This document shows, in pieces, positions 17,826-27,191 of a stretch of 64,000 bases of DNA. Source of the DNA: Sporosarcina sp. FSL W8-0480 (GTDB lineage: Bacteria; Bacillota; Bacilli; Bacillales_A; Planococcaceae); the NCBI RefSeq assembly GCF_037963765.1, contig NZ_CP150166.1:1028001-1092000 (forward strand), written 5' to 3'. Made by a program: the position numbers and the translations under genes. The notes below the pieces were generated by a model. It had not been told where the DNA came from, searched no databases, and saw nothing but the letters and a program-made list of their open reading frames with translations. Numbering within the stretch: the first letter of the stretch is position 1; each line of letters begins with the position of its first letter.

Positions 17826-17983
17826 AAAAAGGCCCTCTTCGAATAAGAAGAGGGCCTTCAACGTTTGTTGAAATCAATCTTCTTATCTTCAAGACTGGGT
17901 CGTCTTTTGGAATTAGCACCATGCCAAATCAGGCTGGTTGCTGAGACTTCATCGGGCCAAATCCCTCCGTCTCTCTTGATAAG
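17826..17983 (-). promoter_or_regulatory. SAM (S-box) riboswitch with terminator, upstream of metI
   Basis: On the minus strand the S-box core runs from CTTATCAAGAGAG (17983) through GGAGGGATTTGGCCC, GATGAAGTCTCAGCAACC, GGTGCTAATTCC and AGACGACCC to CTTGAAGATAAG (17882). All the conserved blocks are there. Downstream, GGCCCTCTT/AAGAGGGCC forms the terminator at 17856-17831 with T residues to 17826. SAM binding should cause termination, so metI is expressed when SAM is low. Confidence 0.95.
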
Positions 17984-18082
17984 AAATAAAAAATATATAA
18001 TTGTTGGAAAAATGACTTATCTAAAAATAACATGATTTTATATAGATTGCAAGGGTACACTGAAATAATTATATAGATGATT

Positions 18083-18091
18083 TGTTATAAT
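18083..18091 (+). promoter_or_regulatory. Extended -10 promoter of the SMR pair
   Basis: TGTTATAAT at 18083-18091 is a perfect TGn-extended -10 about 33 nt upstream of the first SMR start. No good -35 is seen, which extended -10 promoters can lack. Confidence 0.55.
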
Positions 18092-18123
18092 AGGGGCATG
18101 TTTGGTGATGAGGGGGATTTTTA

Positions 18124-18462
18124 TTGGCTTGGCTTTATGTATTATTGGCAGCGGTCATCGAAGTGTTCTGGGTTATTGGACTTCGGTATTCTGACTCTCC
18201 AATAGAGTGGGCAGGAACTGTTGTTGCGATTATCATTAGTTTCTATGCAATTATAAAAGCATGTGAGAAACTGCCGTCAGGCACGGTTTATGCGGTTTTC
18301 ACAGGTTCTGGCGCTGCGGCAATTGTGTTGGTCGACTTTTTGTTTTTTAATGCGGAGTTTTCCGTTTCGAAGGTTTTTTTCATCGCAATGATTATCGTCG
18401 GTGTGATTGGGATAAAGATGACATCCGTTGAGCCGGTCTCTGTGAAAGAGGGGGGCGAATGA
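18124..18462 (+). CDS. SMR family efflux protein, subunit 1 (YkkC-like)
   Basis: 112 residues with four membrane segments. The essential glutamate of the first helix is in AAVIEVFWVIGL, and the conserved LPSGTVYAVFTGSG follows. It resembles B. subtilis YkkC, one half of a two-gene small-multidrug-resistance exporter. The start is TTG 18124 behind AGGGGGAT. The stop is 1 nt before the partner gene, so the two are translated together and probably form a heterodimer. Substrates may be cationic drugs or guanidinium-type compounds; this cannot be told from the sequence. Confidence 0.88.
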   Translation: MAWLYVLLAAVIEVFWVIGLRYSDSPIEWAGTVVAIIISFYAIIKACEKLPSGTVYAVFTGSGAAAIVLVDFLFFNAEFSVSKVFFIAMIIVGVIGIKMTSVEPVSVKEGGE

Positions 18463-18463
18463 A

Positions 18464-18778
18464 ATGGCATGGGTTTATCTTGTCATCGCCAGTTTAGGCG
18501 AGATTTTCGGAGTCATGGCTATAAACTTATATTTGCATAAGAGGTCATGGCAACGGTTAGTCATGATTGTTGCTACATTTTCCATTGGATTCTTTTTTCT
18601 ATCGCTTGCGATGCGCGAAATTCCAATGGGGACTGCGTACGCGGTTTGGACTGGATTAGGTGCTGCGGGGGCTGTTTTGATGGGCATATTGTTCTTCAAG
18701 GAGGCGGCTGGATGGAAACGGATTTTATTCTTAAGCTTAATCATCGGTGGGGCAGTCGGATTGAAATTATTTGGATGA
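18464..18778 (+). CDS. SMR family efflux protein, subunit 2 (YkkD-like)
   Basis: 104 residues, four membrane segments, with the essential glutamate in ASLGEIFGVMAI and the family motif IPMGTAYAVWTGLGAAG. It is the second half of the SMR pair and closest to B. subtilis YkkD. ATG 18464 directly follows the stop of subunit 1, with a GAGGGGGG site inside the end of that gene. A terminator shared with the convergent CPBP gene follows. Confidence 0.88.
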   Translation: MAWVYLVIASLGEIFGVMAINLYLHKRSWQRLVMIVATFSIGFFFLSLAMREIPMGTAYAVWTGLGAAGAVLMGILFFKEAAGWKRILFLSLIIGGAVGLKLFG

Positions 18779-18804
18779 AAAAAGGGCGATTCAGTCGCCC
18801 TTTT
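18779..18804. terminator. Bidirectional terminator after the SMR pair
   Basis: GGGCGA/TCGCCC stem with a 5-nt loop, flanked by A-run and TTTT. It serves both convergent genes. Confidence 0.82.
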
Positions 18805-18806
18805 AC

Positions 18807-19640
18807 TCATTCGGATGTCGTTTCAAGCGCATTCAATGCTTCTGCCCTTTTCTGCGATACCCCTCTTGCTAACCTCACTATTATATAGATAGTCAAAATG
18901 GAGCTGATAATAAGGAGGATTGACAAAGTCCCTGCATTATTTCCAATATCCTCTCGCGTTGCAACAACCACCCCATCGAACCATGAGGCCGGTAAAAATG
19001 AAGAGATAACAGCAAGTATGTTGTTTAATATATGCATCAATATCGGTAGTAAGAGGTTTCCGGTCCGCAAGTAAAGTAGACATGCAATAATGCCGAAAAG
19101 GAAGGCGCCAATCATGTCAGCATGCAAAACCCCAAAGAGAATACTCGATATCAAAATACCGCCCCACATTGATGTTTTCTTCATGAAACGATGTAAGAAA
19201 ACCCCTCTGAAGACGAATTCCTCAACGATTGGACCCAAAATGGTGATAGCGAAAATTTCAATTACCAACAAGACGGGATTCGTTGGCATTGGCACCTCTG
19301 TCATTAGAAAATCAGTAAATGCCGGGAGAATTGGGTCAACGATAGAGACAAGGAGCCAAAATGCGCTTAACGAAAGGGCGATGGATACAATGACGATGCC
19401 AACAATGGCCGGTATCCAAGATCTAATCCCCTTGAAGAAAACAGTATCTCGAATCATGTTCGGGTACTTATTAAAATAATATCCGAAGAATATTGCAGGG
19501 ATGATTGCGTAAATAAGAATATTTGCAGCTGCACCAAAGACTTCTTCGTTAACCCCAATTCCAACTGCGAAAACTACTAAAATAAGTAAACCAGCAACCG
19601 ATAACGCGAATAAGTATCGGATTTTCATCTGCTCAAACAA
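18807..19640 (-). CDS. CPBP family intramembrane metalloprotease (CAAX protease-like)
   Basis: 277 residues from TTG complement 19640, chosen because GGGGGTG lies 7 nt upstream; ATG 19628 is an alternative and ATG 19661 is upstream of that site. There are about eight hydrophobic segments. The three CPBP motifs are in order: EEFVFRG (E-E-x3-R), FGVLHAD (F-x3-H) and HILNN (H-x3-N/B). These proteases act in the membrane; bacterial members often give bacteriocin immunity or process membrane proteins. Nothing nearby suggests a peptide partner. Confidence 0.87.
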   Translation of the reverse strand: MFEQMKIRYLFALSVAGLLILVVFAVGIGVNEEVFGAAANILIYAIIPAIFFGYYFNKYPNMIRDTVFFKGIRSWIPAIVGIVIVSIALSLSAFWLLVSIVDPILPAFTDFLMTEVPMPTNPVLLVIEIFAITILGPIVEEFVFRGVFLHRFMKKTSMWGGILISSILFGVLHADMIGAFLFGIIACLLYLRTGNLLLPILMHILNNILAVISSFLPASWFDGVVVATREDIGNNAGTLSILLIISSILTIYIIVRLARGVSQKRAEALNALETTSE

Positions 19641-19785
19641 AAAAACACCCCCTTGATTCATCTTAGGCGAACTGGAATGATATGTCACTATATTCCATGA
19701 ATTGATAATTAATGTTATTTCCCATTTGAAATCGGGTAAATAGTGTATACTAAGAGCATTAGAACGTGGAAGAAGGAGATTTGGC

Positions 19786-21255
19786 ATGAGCTCGATTTAT
19801 ACAGACGATAGCTTGGCATTACATACCGATCTTTATCAAATTAATATGACGGAATCCTATTGGGCGGACGGCATCCATGAGAGGAAAGCGGTGTTCGAAC
19901 TTTTCTTTAGAAGTTTGCCATTCGGCAACGGATACGCAATTTTTGCAGGTCTTGAACGGATCCTTGATTATTTAAGGGATTTTCATTTCAGTGAAAATGA
20001 TATTGCCTATTTGAGGAACGAACTTGGTTTTCAAGAAGATTTCCTTGCCTATTTAAAAGAACTTCGATTCACAGGCGACGTTTACTCCATGAAAGAAGGG
20101 GAACTTGTATTTGCGAATGAGCCAATCCTTCGGGTAGAAACGACACTTGCTGAAGCACAGCTTATTGAAACGGCACTATTAAACATCGTGAACTTCCAGA
20201 CACTTATAGCAACTAAAGCAAGCCGCATCAAACAGGTTGTGAAAGATGATGTTGTCATGGAATTCGGAAGCCGCCGTGCACATGAAATGGATGCAGCGGT
20301 TTGGGGAGCACGTGCCGCTGTCATTGGCGGAGTTGAAGCGACAAGTAATGTACGGGCTGGGAAACGTTTTGGTATTCCCGTCGCTGGAACACATGCACAT
20401 TCAATGGTCCAAGCATATAAAAGTGAATACGAGGCATTTCATTCATACGCTAAACGCCATAAGGACTGCGTGTTTCTTGTTGATACGTACAACACGCTAA
20501 AAATCGGCATACCGACAGCCATACAAGTCGCGAAAGAGTTAGGTGATAAAATCAATTTCATCGGAATCCGATTAGATAGTGGTGACATCTCATTCCTATC
20601 GAAAGAAGCACGTCGTATGCTTGATGCAGCAGGATTCCCCGACGCGAAAATCGTTGTATCGAATGATCTTGATGAATACACTATCCTGAACTTGAAAGCC
20701 CAAGGGGCAAAGGTCGATACATGGGGGATTGGAACAAAGCTGATCACAGCCTACGACCAACCTGCACTTGGTGCTGTCTATAAGATTGTCGCAATCGAAA
20801 ATGAAAATGGCGAGATGGAAGATACGATCAAGATTTCGAATAATGTTGAAAAAGTGACGACTCCTGGTCAGAAAAAAGTGTATCGTATTATCGACCGTGA
20901 GAATGGCAAAGCTGAGGGCGACTACATCACAATGCATGACGAAGATCCAACCGTTGAAAAAAGGATTAAAATGTTCCATCCTGTGCATACGTTCATCTCG
21001 AAATTCGTGACGAACTTCGATGCCATCGATCTGCATACAAAAGTGGTCGAAGGTGGTAAAGTTACTTATACAAATCCTTCATTGGATGAGATGCGCAACT
21101 ATGCCCATGAAAACTTGAATTTATTATGGGATGAATATAAACGCTCTATGAATCCCGAAGAATACCCTGTTGACCTCAGCCAAAAATGTTGGGATAACAA
21201 GATGCGCAATATTCGTGAAGTACAAGAACTGGTCGATGAGTTCTCGATGAAATAG
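19786..21255 (+). CDS. pncB: Nicotinate phosphoribosyltransferase
   Basis: 489 residues, the usual Bacillus length. Family segments include [13 protein letters not shown] at the N-terminus, [20 protein letters not shown] and [14 protein letters not shown], which carries the phosphorylated His. The enzyme makes nicotinate mononucleotide from nicotinate and PRPP with ATP hydrolysis. ATG 19786 has GAAGGAGA upstream. It is followed after 11 nt by nadE, forming a two-gene NAD salvage operon that uses PRPP, as the purine genes do. Confidence 0.95.
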   Translation: MSSIYTDDSLALHTDLYQINMTESYWADGIHERKAVFELFFRSLPFGNGYAIFAGLERILDYLRDFHFSENDIAYLRNELGFQEDFLAYLKELRFTGDVYSMKEGELVFANEPILRVETTLAEAQLIETALLNIVNFQTLIATKASRIKQVVKDDVVMEFGSRRAHEMDAAVWGARAAVIGGVEATSNVRAGKRFGIPVAGTHAHSMVQAYKSEYEAFHSYAKRHKDCVFLVDTYNTLKIGIPTAIQVAKELGDKINFIGIRLDSGDISFLSKEARRMLDAAGFPDAKIVVSNDLDEYTILNLKAQGAKVDTWGIGTKLITAYDQPALGAVYKIVAIENENGEMEDTIKISNNVEKVTTPGQKKVYRIIDRENGKAEGDYITMHDEDPTVEKRIKMFHPVHTFISKFVTNFDAIDLHTKVVEGGKVTYTNPSLDEMRNYAHENLNLLWDEYKRSMNPEEYPVDLSQKCWDNKMRNIREVQELVDEFSMK

Positions 21256-21266
21256 GAGGTCCAGAC

Positions 21267-22091
21267 ATGACATTCCAAGAAGAGGTAATTGCTCAGTTAA
21301 AGAGCAAGCCTGAAATTGATCCAAAAGAAGAAATTCGTAAATCAATTGACTTCATGAAGGAGTATGCGAAGAAAAATACATTCGTAAACGGCTTCGTACT
21401 TGGTATTTCCGGGGGCCAGGACTCAACACTTGTCGGGAAACTTGCCCAAATGGCAGTCGATGAGTTGAATGAGGAAAATCAGACAGATCGGTATAAGTTC
21501 ATCGCCGTTAGGCTCCCATATGGCAAACAATTTGACGAGGATGACGCACAAGATGCACTTGAATTTATGAAGCCGTCCGTAACATACACTGTCGACGTGA
21601 AGGAAGCAGTGGATGCCAGTGAACGAGCGCTTGTTCAAGCCGGCATTGTCATTTCTGATTATACAAAAGGGAATGAAAAGGCCCGTGAGCGCATGAAAGT
21701 CCAATTTTCCATTGCGGCTACCCTAAGTTGTGTCGTATTAGGCACGGACCATGCGGCAGAAGCTTTAACTGGTTTCTATACGAAATTCGGGGATGGGGCT
21801 GCAGATCTGATGCCGATTTACCGGCTGAACAAACGTCAAGGTCGGCAACTATTGAAAGAACTTGGATGTCCCGAGCATTTGTACAATAAGGTGCCGACTG
21901 CGGATCTCGAAGACGAGAAGCCAGCTTTGCCAGACGAGGTTGCCCTTGGTGTCACGTACGAAGAAATTGACGATTTCCTTGAAGGAAAACCGGTTTCCGA
22001 ACAGGCACTTGAAACAATTGAAAGGCTTTACCGTAGGTCCGAACATAAGAGGCATACGCCAATTACAATTTTTGATGATTTTTGGAAATGA
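21267..22091 (+). CDS. nadE: Ammonia-dependent NAD+ synthetase
   Basis: 274 residues, the short NH3-using form without a glutaminase domain. The ATP-pyrophosphatase loop is [14 protein letters not shown], followed by [23 protein letters not shown] and the C-terminal KRHTPI. It amidates deamido-NAD with ammonia. AGGAGG lies upstream of ATG 21267. It is the last gene of the pncB-nadE operon, and a strong terminator follows. In Bacillus this enzyme is normally ammonia dependent, so the trait is not unusual here, but it fits the ammonia theme of the window. Confidence 0.95.
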   Translation: MTFQEEVIAQLKSKPEIDPKEEIRKSIDFMKEYAKKNTFVNGFVLGISGGQDSTLVGKLAQMAVDELNEENQTDRYKFIAVRLPYGKQFDEDDAQDALEFMKPSVTYTVDVKEAVDASERALVQAGIVISDYTKGNEKARERMKVQFSIAATLSCVVLGTDHAAEALTGFYTKFGDGAADLMPIYRLNKRQGRQLLKELGCPEHLYNKVPTADLEDEKPALPDEVALGVTYEEIDDFLEGKPVSEQALETIERLYRRSEHKRHTPITIFDDFWK

Positions 22092-22097
22092 ATACAA

Positions 22098-22136
22098 AAC
22101 CCACTATCAATTTGCTACTGATAGTGGGGTTTTTTA
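22098..22136 (+). terminator. Rho-independent terminator of pncB-nadE
   Basis: ACCCACTATCA pairs with TGATAGTGGGGT around a 9-nt loop, followed by six T. Confidence 0.92.
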
Positions 22137-22155
22137 ATTGAAATTTTACATAAAG

Positions 22156-22470
22156 GAGAACTCATTCGACGTTAATGAGAACTCATTCGGTATGAAGGAG
22201 AACTTATTCGACGTTAACGAGAACTCTTTCGGCATAAAGGAGAACTCATTCGACGTTAACGAGAACTCATTCGGTATAAAGGAGAACTCATTCGACGTTA
22301 ACGAGAACTCTTTCGGCATAAAGGAGAACTCATTCGACCTTAATGAGAACTCTTTCGGTATAAAGGAGAACACATTCGACGTTAACGAGAACTCTTTCGG
22401 TATAAAGGAGAACTTATTCGACGTTAACGAGAACTCTTTCGGTATATAGGAGAACTCATTCGACGTTCGG
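22156..22470 (+). repeat. Periodic intergenic array D: 15 units of 21 bp, word AACGAGAACTC
   Basis: Fifteen units start every 21 bases from 22156 to 22450, each beginning GAGAACTCATTCG or a close variant. The variable 8 bases alternate between ACGTTAAC and GGTATAAAG types, giving a 42-bp higher-order repeat. Because 21 is divisible by three, both strands are open over about 300 bases, but no start or ribosome site supports translation. The word is shared, inverted, with array F at 43607. Confidence 0.95.
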
Positions 22471-22600
22471 CCCGCAAGCACATGTCTCTCCATATTGTTA
22501 CTAAGGTTGTAGGATACATAGAATTATTGTATTATAAAGTTACATTTTGTAAATTTTCGGACATGTTAAATAGAGAGAAGCTGGAAATGGAGGAAAGAGA

Positions 22601-23551
22601 ATGACACATGCACAAGTGATTGATAAAGTTTTGGCGAATATCGATAAGGTGATGATAGGGAAACGTGATATTGCGGAGTTAAGTGTAACCGCTTTACTTG
22701 CAGGCGGCCATGTTCTCCTTGAAGACGTACCGGGTGTTGGAAAAACGATGATGGTAAAAGCATTGGCCAAATCGATAGGAGCCACTTTTAAACGTATACA
22801 GTTCACGCCGGATTTATTGCCATCCGATGTCCTTGGCGTTTCGATCTACAATCCAAAGGAGATGGAATTCGAGTTCAGGCCGGGACCAATTGTCGGTAAT
22901 ATTGTACTTGCTGATGAGATCAACCGTACCTCGCCGAAGACGCAAGCCGCTTTACTTGAGAGTATGGAAGAATCATCTGTTACTGTTGATGGAGAAACGA
23001 TTCGTATTCCACAACCGTTTTTTGTTATGGCTACTCAGAATCCCATTGAATATGAAGGAACATACCCATTGCCAGAGGCGCAATTAGACCGATTTTTATT
23101 CAAATTGAAGATGGGCTACCCGAAAAGACTTGAAGAGGTGCAAGTTTTAGCTCGTGCAGAAAAAACTGTGCCGATTGACCATCTGGAAACCGTATTGACA
23201 ATCCGGGAATTGACTGAGCTTCAACATGCCGTAAAAGAAGTGAATGTCGATGACACCATCAAAACATATATTGTTGACTGCGCTTCTGAAACGCGAAATA
23301 ACCCTTACGTATACCTTGGCGTCAGTCCGCGTGGGTCACTTGCGCTTATGAAATCTTGCCAGGCCTATGCACTGATTAAAGGACGGACATATGTGACGCC
23401 TGATGATGTGAAGTATTTAGCACCGTTTGTTTTTGGTCATCGTATCATCCTCAAATCGGAGGCGAAATACGAAGGAATCACTGCAAACGAAATTGTGGAG
23501 AGGATACTTACGAAAATTAGCGTACCGATTGAGCGGGTAAAATTGAAATGA
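22601..23551 (+). CDS. MoxR-type AAA+ ATPase (YeaC-like)
   Basis: 316 residues with Walker A GVGKTMM, Walker B VLADEINR, sensor 1 ATQNP, and the MoxR-typical EGTYPLPEAQLDRF. MoxR ATPases act as chaperones with VWA or DUF58 partners. ATG 22601 follows GGAGG. It overlaps the DUF58 gene by 4 nt (ATGA), and that gene overlaps the transglutaminase gene by 4 nt, so the three are translationally coupled. The same order, yeaC-yeaD-yebA, precedes guaA in B. subtilis. Confidence 0.92.
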   Translation: MTHAQVIDKVLANIDKVMIGKRDIAELSVTALLAGGHVLLEDVPGVGKTMMVKALAKSIGATFKRIQFTPDLLPSDVLGVSIYNPKEMEFEFRPGPIVGNIVLADEINRTSPKTQAALLESMEESSVTVDGETIRIPQPFFVMATQNPIEYEGTYPLPEAQLDRFLFKLKMGYPKRLEEVQVLARAEKTVPIDHLETVLTIRELTELQHAVKEVNVDDTIKTYIVDCASETRNNPYVYLGVSPRGSLALMKSCQAYALIKGRTYVTPDDVKYLAPFVFGHRIILKSEAKYEGITANEIVERILTKISVPIERVKLK

Positions 23552-24759
23552 AAAAAGGAAGAAAACTGTTATCGATGACAGGTCGCTTTGCGTTCATCGT
23601 CAGCCTCTTCTTTTCCGTATATGTTTTTGCAATGTTTCAAGGAGGGAAAGTAAGCTGGACGATTTTTTATATGTTGACTCCTTTCCTTTTGTATTCAATC
23701 ATCCTCTTTGTCTATCCGATTAATACGATAAAGGCGGAACGCATTACCCGTTCACATACGGTGAAAAGTGGTGGGAAACTTACGGTTACCGTTAAACTTC
23801 GTCGATCGTTTCCTTTTCCATTGCTCTATACCGTAGCAAGTGATAAATGGGTCAATCCCGAGTTGGCTGTGAATGCAAACAACCAGACGAAGCATGTTTT
23901 TATCTTCGGATTTAAAAAAGAAGTTGAATGGTCCTATGAGATCGCTTCTTTGCCGCGAGGTGAACATATTGTCGAGGGAATTGAAATAGAAGTAACTGAT
24001 TTTTTCGGTTGGATTCAAAAAAAAGGATTTATAGTTTTGAAGGATACGATACTTGTATTCCCAAATACGACACCAATGCATTACGCACCGATCAATGCTC
24101 AATATGATCGAGGTTCGTTAGCCTCGCCATTCTCACTTATTAAGGATACGACTATGGCTACGGGAGTAAGGGATTATCAGTCGGGTGATCGGGTCACTTG
24201 GATTCATTGGAAATCATTTGCACGAACTCAAAATCTGATGACGAAGGAATTTGAGGATCGACAATCAGAGGACCTTATCATTTTGCTTGATAATAGAGAG
24301 TCTGAGACCTTCGAGGAACAGGTTGAACTATCGGCCTCCATAGTAGAGGAAGCTTCAGGTCACCAGTCGAACATTGCATTTGTTTCGGCAGGTGCAGAGA
24401 CATCCGTATTTCCATTCATCAACTCTGCGGATCAGCTGCATGATGTTTTTGTGCATTTGGCAAAAGTAAGGCCGATACCTGCAGACGATTTAAATCCATT
24501 GGAATCATTTGCGTTTACAGCTGTTGCTGGGAGTGTTGTCCTCGTAACCGGAAGCCCCGATTGGCCATTTGTTCAATCCGCGATGGGGTTTGTTAAAAAT
24601 AGAAGATCCGTAATATGCTTTGTCGTCGTAGATAAAAGTGTTCCGATTTCAGCGCGTTTGCAGGAACAGATTAGATATGCTGAATCGAAGGGTATCACAA
24701 TTCATGTATTAGGCAAAATGCAATTTTCCGATGCATTCAAGGAGGTGGCGAACTTATGA
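23548..24759 (+). CDS. DUF58 domain protein (YeaD-like)
   Basis: 403 residues. Two N-terminal membrane segments (about residues 15-34 and 36-56) are followed by a beta-rich region and the DUF58 core GVRDYQSGDRVTWIHWKSFA, with a VWA-like fold after it (LIILLDNR). It is the usual partner of a MoxR ATPase and a transglutaminase. The role is probably in cell-envelope or secreted protein maturation; no substrate is known. It is coupled to both neighbours by 4-nt overlaps. Confidence 0.9.
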   Translation: MKKGRKLLSMTGRFAFIVSLFFSVYVFAMFQGGKVSWTIFYMLTPFLLYSIILFVYPINTIKAERITRSHTVKSGGKLTVTVKLRRSFPFPLLYTVASDKWVNPELAVNANNQTKHVFIFGFKKEVEWSYEIASLPRGEHIVEGIEIEVTDFFGWIQKKGFIVLKDTILVFPNTTPMHYAPINAQYDRGSLASPFSLIKDTTMATGVRDYQSGDRVTWIHWKSFARTQNLMTKEFEDRQSEDLIILLDNRESETFEEQVELSASIVEEASGHQSNIAFVSAGAETSVFPFINSADQLHDVFVHLAKVRPIPADDLNPLESFAFTAVAGSVVLVTGSPDWPFVQSAMGFVKNRRSVICFVVVDKSVPISARLQEQIRYAESKGITIHVLGKMQFSDAFKEVANL

Positions 24760-26951
24760 AGGATGGAAAGACGGATATTCGCTTTCTTATACTCATATAT
24801 GCGCTCGCCTTTATGTTGTTATGGGAATGGCTATTGCCAGTCATTGAATTGACGGATACCGAATATATAGGGATATTTCTTTGGTTCATCGGGCTCTCTT
24901 TCCTTTTTAGATTAATAGGGATGAAGTGGTGGCTATCTGTCCCATTGAAACTCATCTATCTTTTCTGGTCGATCCATTTTGTTTATTACCACATCGTTTT
25001 TCTAACAAAAGAATCCACGACCCTTTTAGCGAGGGATCTATTTTCGAACTTTGCAATTATAGCTGTTGGCGATTGGCAGAACATCACGAATCCAATGAGG
25101 ACTGTCCTTTTTTTCGTACTTTTATGGATGACGATTTATTTGATCCGGCATTGGATTGAAGTACGAAAAAGCATACTGCTTTTTTATGCGATGACGGTCA
25201 TTTTCATTTCCGTGCTGGATACATTCAGCTCATATGTCGCGGATGCGGCAATTTTCCGCATTATGGTTACCGGTCTCCTGTTAATCGGTTTATTGACCAT
25301 ATCTCGTTTGACTGAAAAACATGATAGAAGATTGAATACAGGAATGTTCGCAGCCTTTTCTGTCCCTTTATTATTTGCTGTGATAGCAAGCAGTGCATTC
25401 GCAAGCTTCATGCCCGAAAAAGGTCCAGTCTGGGCGGATCCGATTCCTTTCTTGAAGTCCGCAGTTCTTGGAGAAGGGAGCGGAACAGGCGGGATTGCGG
25501 CCAAGAGTGGATACGATTCGGATGACTCAAAGTTAGGTGGTGCCTTTTCAAAAGACGATACCTTAGTCTTTACTGCTACGGTCCCACGAAAACAGTACTG
25601 GAAGATTGAAACGAAAAATACGTATACTTCAAAAGGTTGGGAACAACAAGTAGTTGAAAATCCACCAGTCACTTATGTACCTGGTGCTATTATGCAAGAG
25701 GTTGATTATTCGGAAGCTGACAATAATCTACATGCAGAAATTAGCATGAGGGAGCAATTGCCTTACCTCGTTTACCCGTACGGGACATCCAAAGTTCATG
25801 CACCAACTGATGTCTTGCTTAAAAAGCAAAAGGAGACCGGCCAATTATGGGCAATGATGGATGGGGAGAGCTATGATTTGGATACATTCAGTGTGGATTT
25901 TACTGAACAATCCTATAGTTTGAAGGCGTTGCGTGAAGTGACCATGGATAACTATAATTCGGATCCGGAAATTCCGGAACTCTCTGAATACCTTCAGCTC
26001 CCTGAACAATTACCTGATCGCGTCCGAGAACTTGCTGTGGAAATTACAGATAAACAAGAGAGCATTTATGAAAAGGCAAAATCGATTGAACGCTATTTTA
26101 CAAGAAGCGGTTTTTCGTATGATCAGCAGAACGTGGCGATTCCAAGGGGAAATGAAGACTATGTGGATCAGTTCCTGTTTGATACGAAAAGAGGCTACTG
26201 TGATAATTTTTCAACATCGATGGTTGTCATGCTAAGGTCTGTCGATATCCCCGCGAGATGGGTAAAAGGGTTTGCACCGGGAGAAGGAAAGGCAAACTCG
26301 AATGGAAAAATAGAATATAAAATCACCAATAATGAGGCGCATTCATGGGTAGAGGTATATATTCCAGAATTCGGTTGGGTACCTTTTGAACCGACTATTG
26401 GATTTTCTAATCCTACCGATATAACATATGATCTTGAAACGGATATAAGTGATCCGGAAATGCCGAATATGGAAGAACGCGAAAGACCTGAGCCAAAACA
26501 AGATGAAACCCCAGTGGCTAAGGCAAATGGTTCGGGTGGTTTTGGTTCTTTCATGAAATCAACAGGCGATTATTTGAAAAAACACGCTTGGGTTGGAATT
26601 ATTGGTATCATCTCGTTTTTATTAGTTGTTTGGCTAATTTACAGGAACCAAGGAAGGTGGGTTCCGAAGCTATTAGTTCATTCCTATCGAAGAAGAAAGC
26701 CTAATTGGGTGCAGTTTACGAAACAATACAAAAGTCTGCTCAAGCAATTGGAACGTTTCGGTATTTTGAGAACCGACAGTATGACGCTGGCGGAATATGC
26801 AAAGACTGTGGATACTTACTTCGGAGGAAGGCAAATGGGCAAACTAACCGAAGTGTATGAGCAAGGGCTTTACGGCGGGTATACAAATCATCAAGATTGG
26901 GCAAGTTTACAGGAAATATGGGAAGATTTAATCATTAGGGCAACCGGTTGA
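24756..26951 (+). CDS. Transglutaminase-like membrane protein (YebA/TgpA-like)
   Basis: 731 residues. The N-terminal third has about six membrane segments. A large extracytoplasmic part follows, with the transglutaminase-like catalytic triad: Cys in KRGYCDNFSTSMVVMLR, His in NNEAHSWVEVYIP, and Asp expected shortly after, where FEPTIGF is seen. A further membrane segment lies at about residues 610-630, followed by a DUF4129-like cytosolic tail. Last gene of the MoxR operon. It probably acts as a membrane-bound protease or crosslinking enzyme on cell-surface substrates. Confidence 0.9.
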   Translation: MKDGKTDIRFLILIYALAFMLLWEWLLPVIELTDTEYIGIFLWFIGLSFLFRLIGMKWWLSVPLKLIYLFWSIHFVYYHIVFLTKESTTLLARDLFSNFAIIAVGDWQNITNPMRTVLFFVLLWMTIYLIRHWIEVRKSILLFYAMTVIFISVLDTFSSYVADAAIFRIMVTGLLLIGLLTISRLTEKHDRRLNTGMFAAFSVPLLFAVIASSAFASFMPEKGPVWADPIPFLKSAVLGEGSGTGGIAAKSGYDSDDSKLGGAFSKDDTLVFTATVPRKQYWKIETKNTYTSKGWEQQVVENPPVTYVPGAIMQEVDYSEADNNLHAEISMREQLPYLVYPYGTSKVHAPTDVLLKKQKETGQLWAMMDGESYDLDTFSVDFTEQSYSLKALREVTMDNYNSDPEIPELSEYLQLPEQLPDRVRELAVEITDKQESIYEKAKSIERYFTRSGFSYDQQNVAIPRGNEDYVDQFLFDTKRGYCDNFSTSMVVMLRSVDIPARWVKGFAPGEGKANSNGKIEYKITNNEAHSWVEVYIPEFGWVPFEPTIGFSNPTDITYDLETDISDPEMPNMEERERPEPKQDETPVAKANGSGGFGSFMKSTGDYLKKHAWVGIIGIISFLLVVWLIYRNQGRWVPKLLVHSYRRRKPNWVQFTKQYKSLLKQLERFGILRTDSMTLAEYAKTVDTYFGGRQMGKLTEVYEQGLYGGYTNHQDWASLQEIWEDLIIRATG

Positions 26952-26998
26952 TTTTTGCGGAACCGAGATGTATGATAGGAAAAAATGAACAACCGATA

Positions 26999-27156
26999 GC
27001 CCTCGTATATGTCTGATAATATGGTTCGGACGTTTCTACCAAGTCACCGTTAATGACTTGTCTATGAAGGCATGGATGGCTTTGTCTATTTATGCCTATT
27101 GTAGAATGGTAAGACGCGTGGAAAGGACTACTTTCTAACGCGTCTTTACTGATTTC
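26999..27156 (+). promoter_or_regulatory. Guanine-type purine riboswitch with terminator, upstream of guaA
   Basis: Aptamer 26999-27071: P1 GCCCTCGTA with TATGAAGGC (one mismatch), P2 GTCTGA/TTCGGAC with loop TAATATGG, J2/3 GTTTCTACC, P3 CAAGTCA/TGACTTG. Position 74 is C (27062), predicting guanine or hypoxanthine. The base before it is U where A is usual. The terminator is AAGACGCGT/ACGCGTCTT (27111-27147) with a weak T-tract. Binding should lower guaA expression. Confidence 0.88.
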
Positions 27157-27191
27157 AGGTATCGGAAATTACTTTGGAAGAGGTGGATCAA

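Noticed and set aside
22138..22449. A 103-residue repetitive protein (KENSFDVNENSFGI-type)
   Set aside because: The open frame exists on both strands because the 21-bp period is a multiple of three. No ribosome site, and related arrays with a 20-bp period are not open.
22156..22470. CRISPR-like array
   Set aside because: Repeat words of 10-13 nt with 8-11-nt spacers drawn from a small recurring set and no cas genes. The period and spacer reuse do not fit CRISPR. The same applies to arrays E, F and G.
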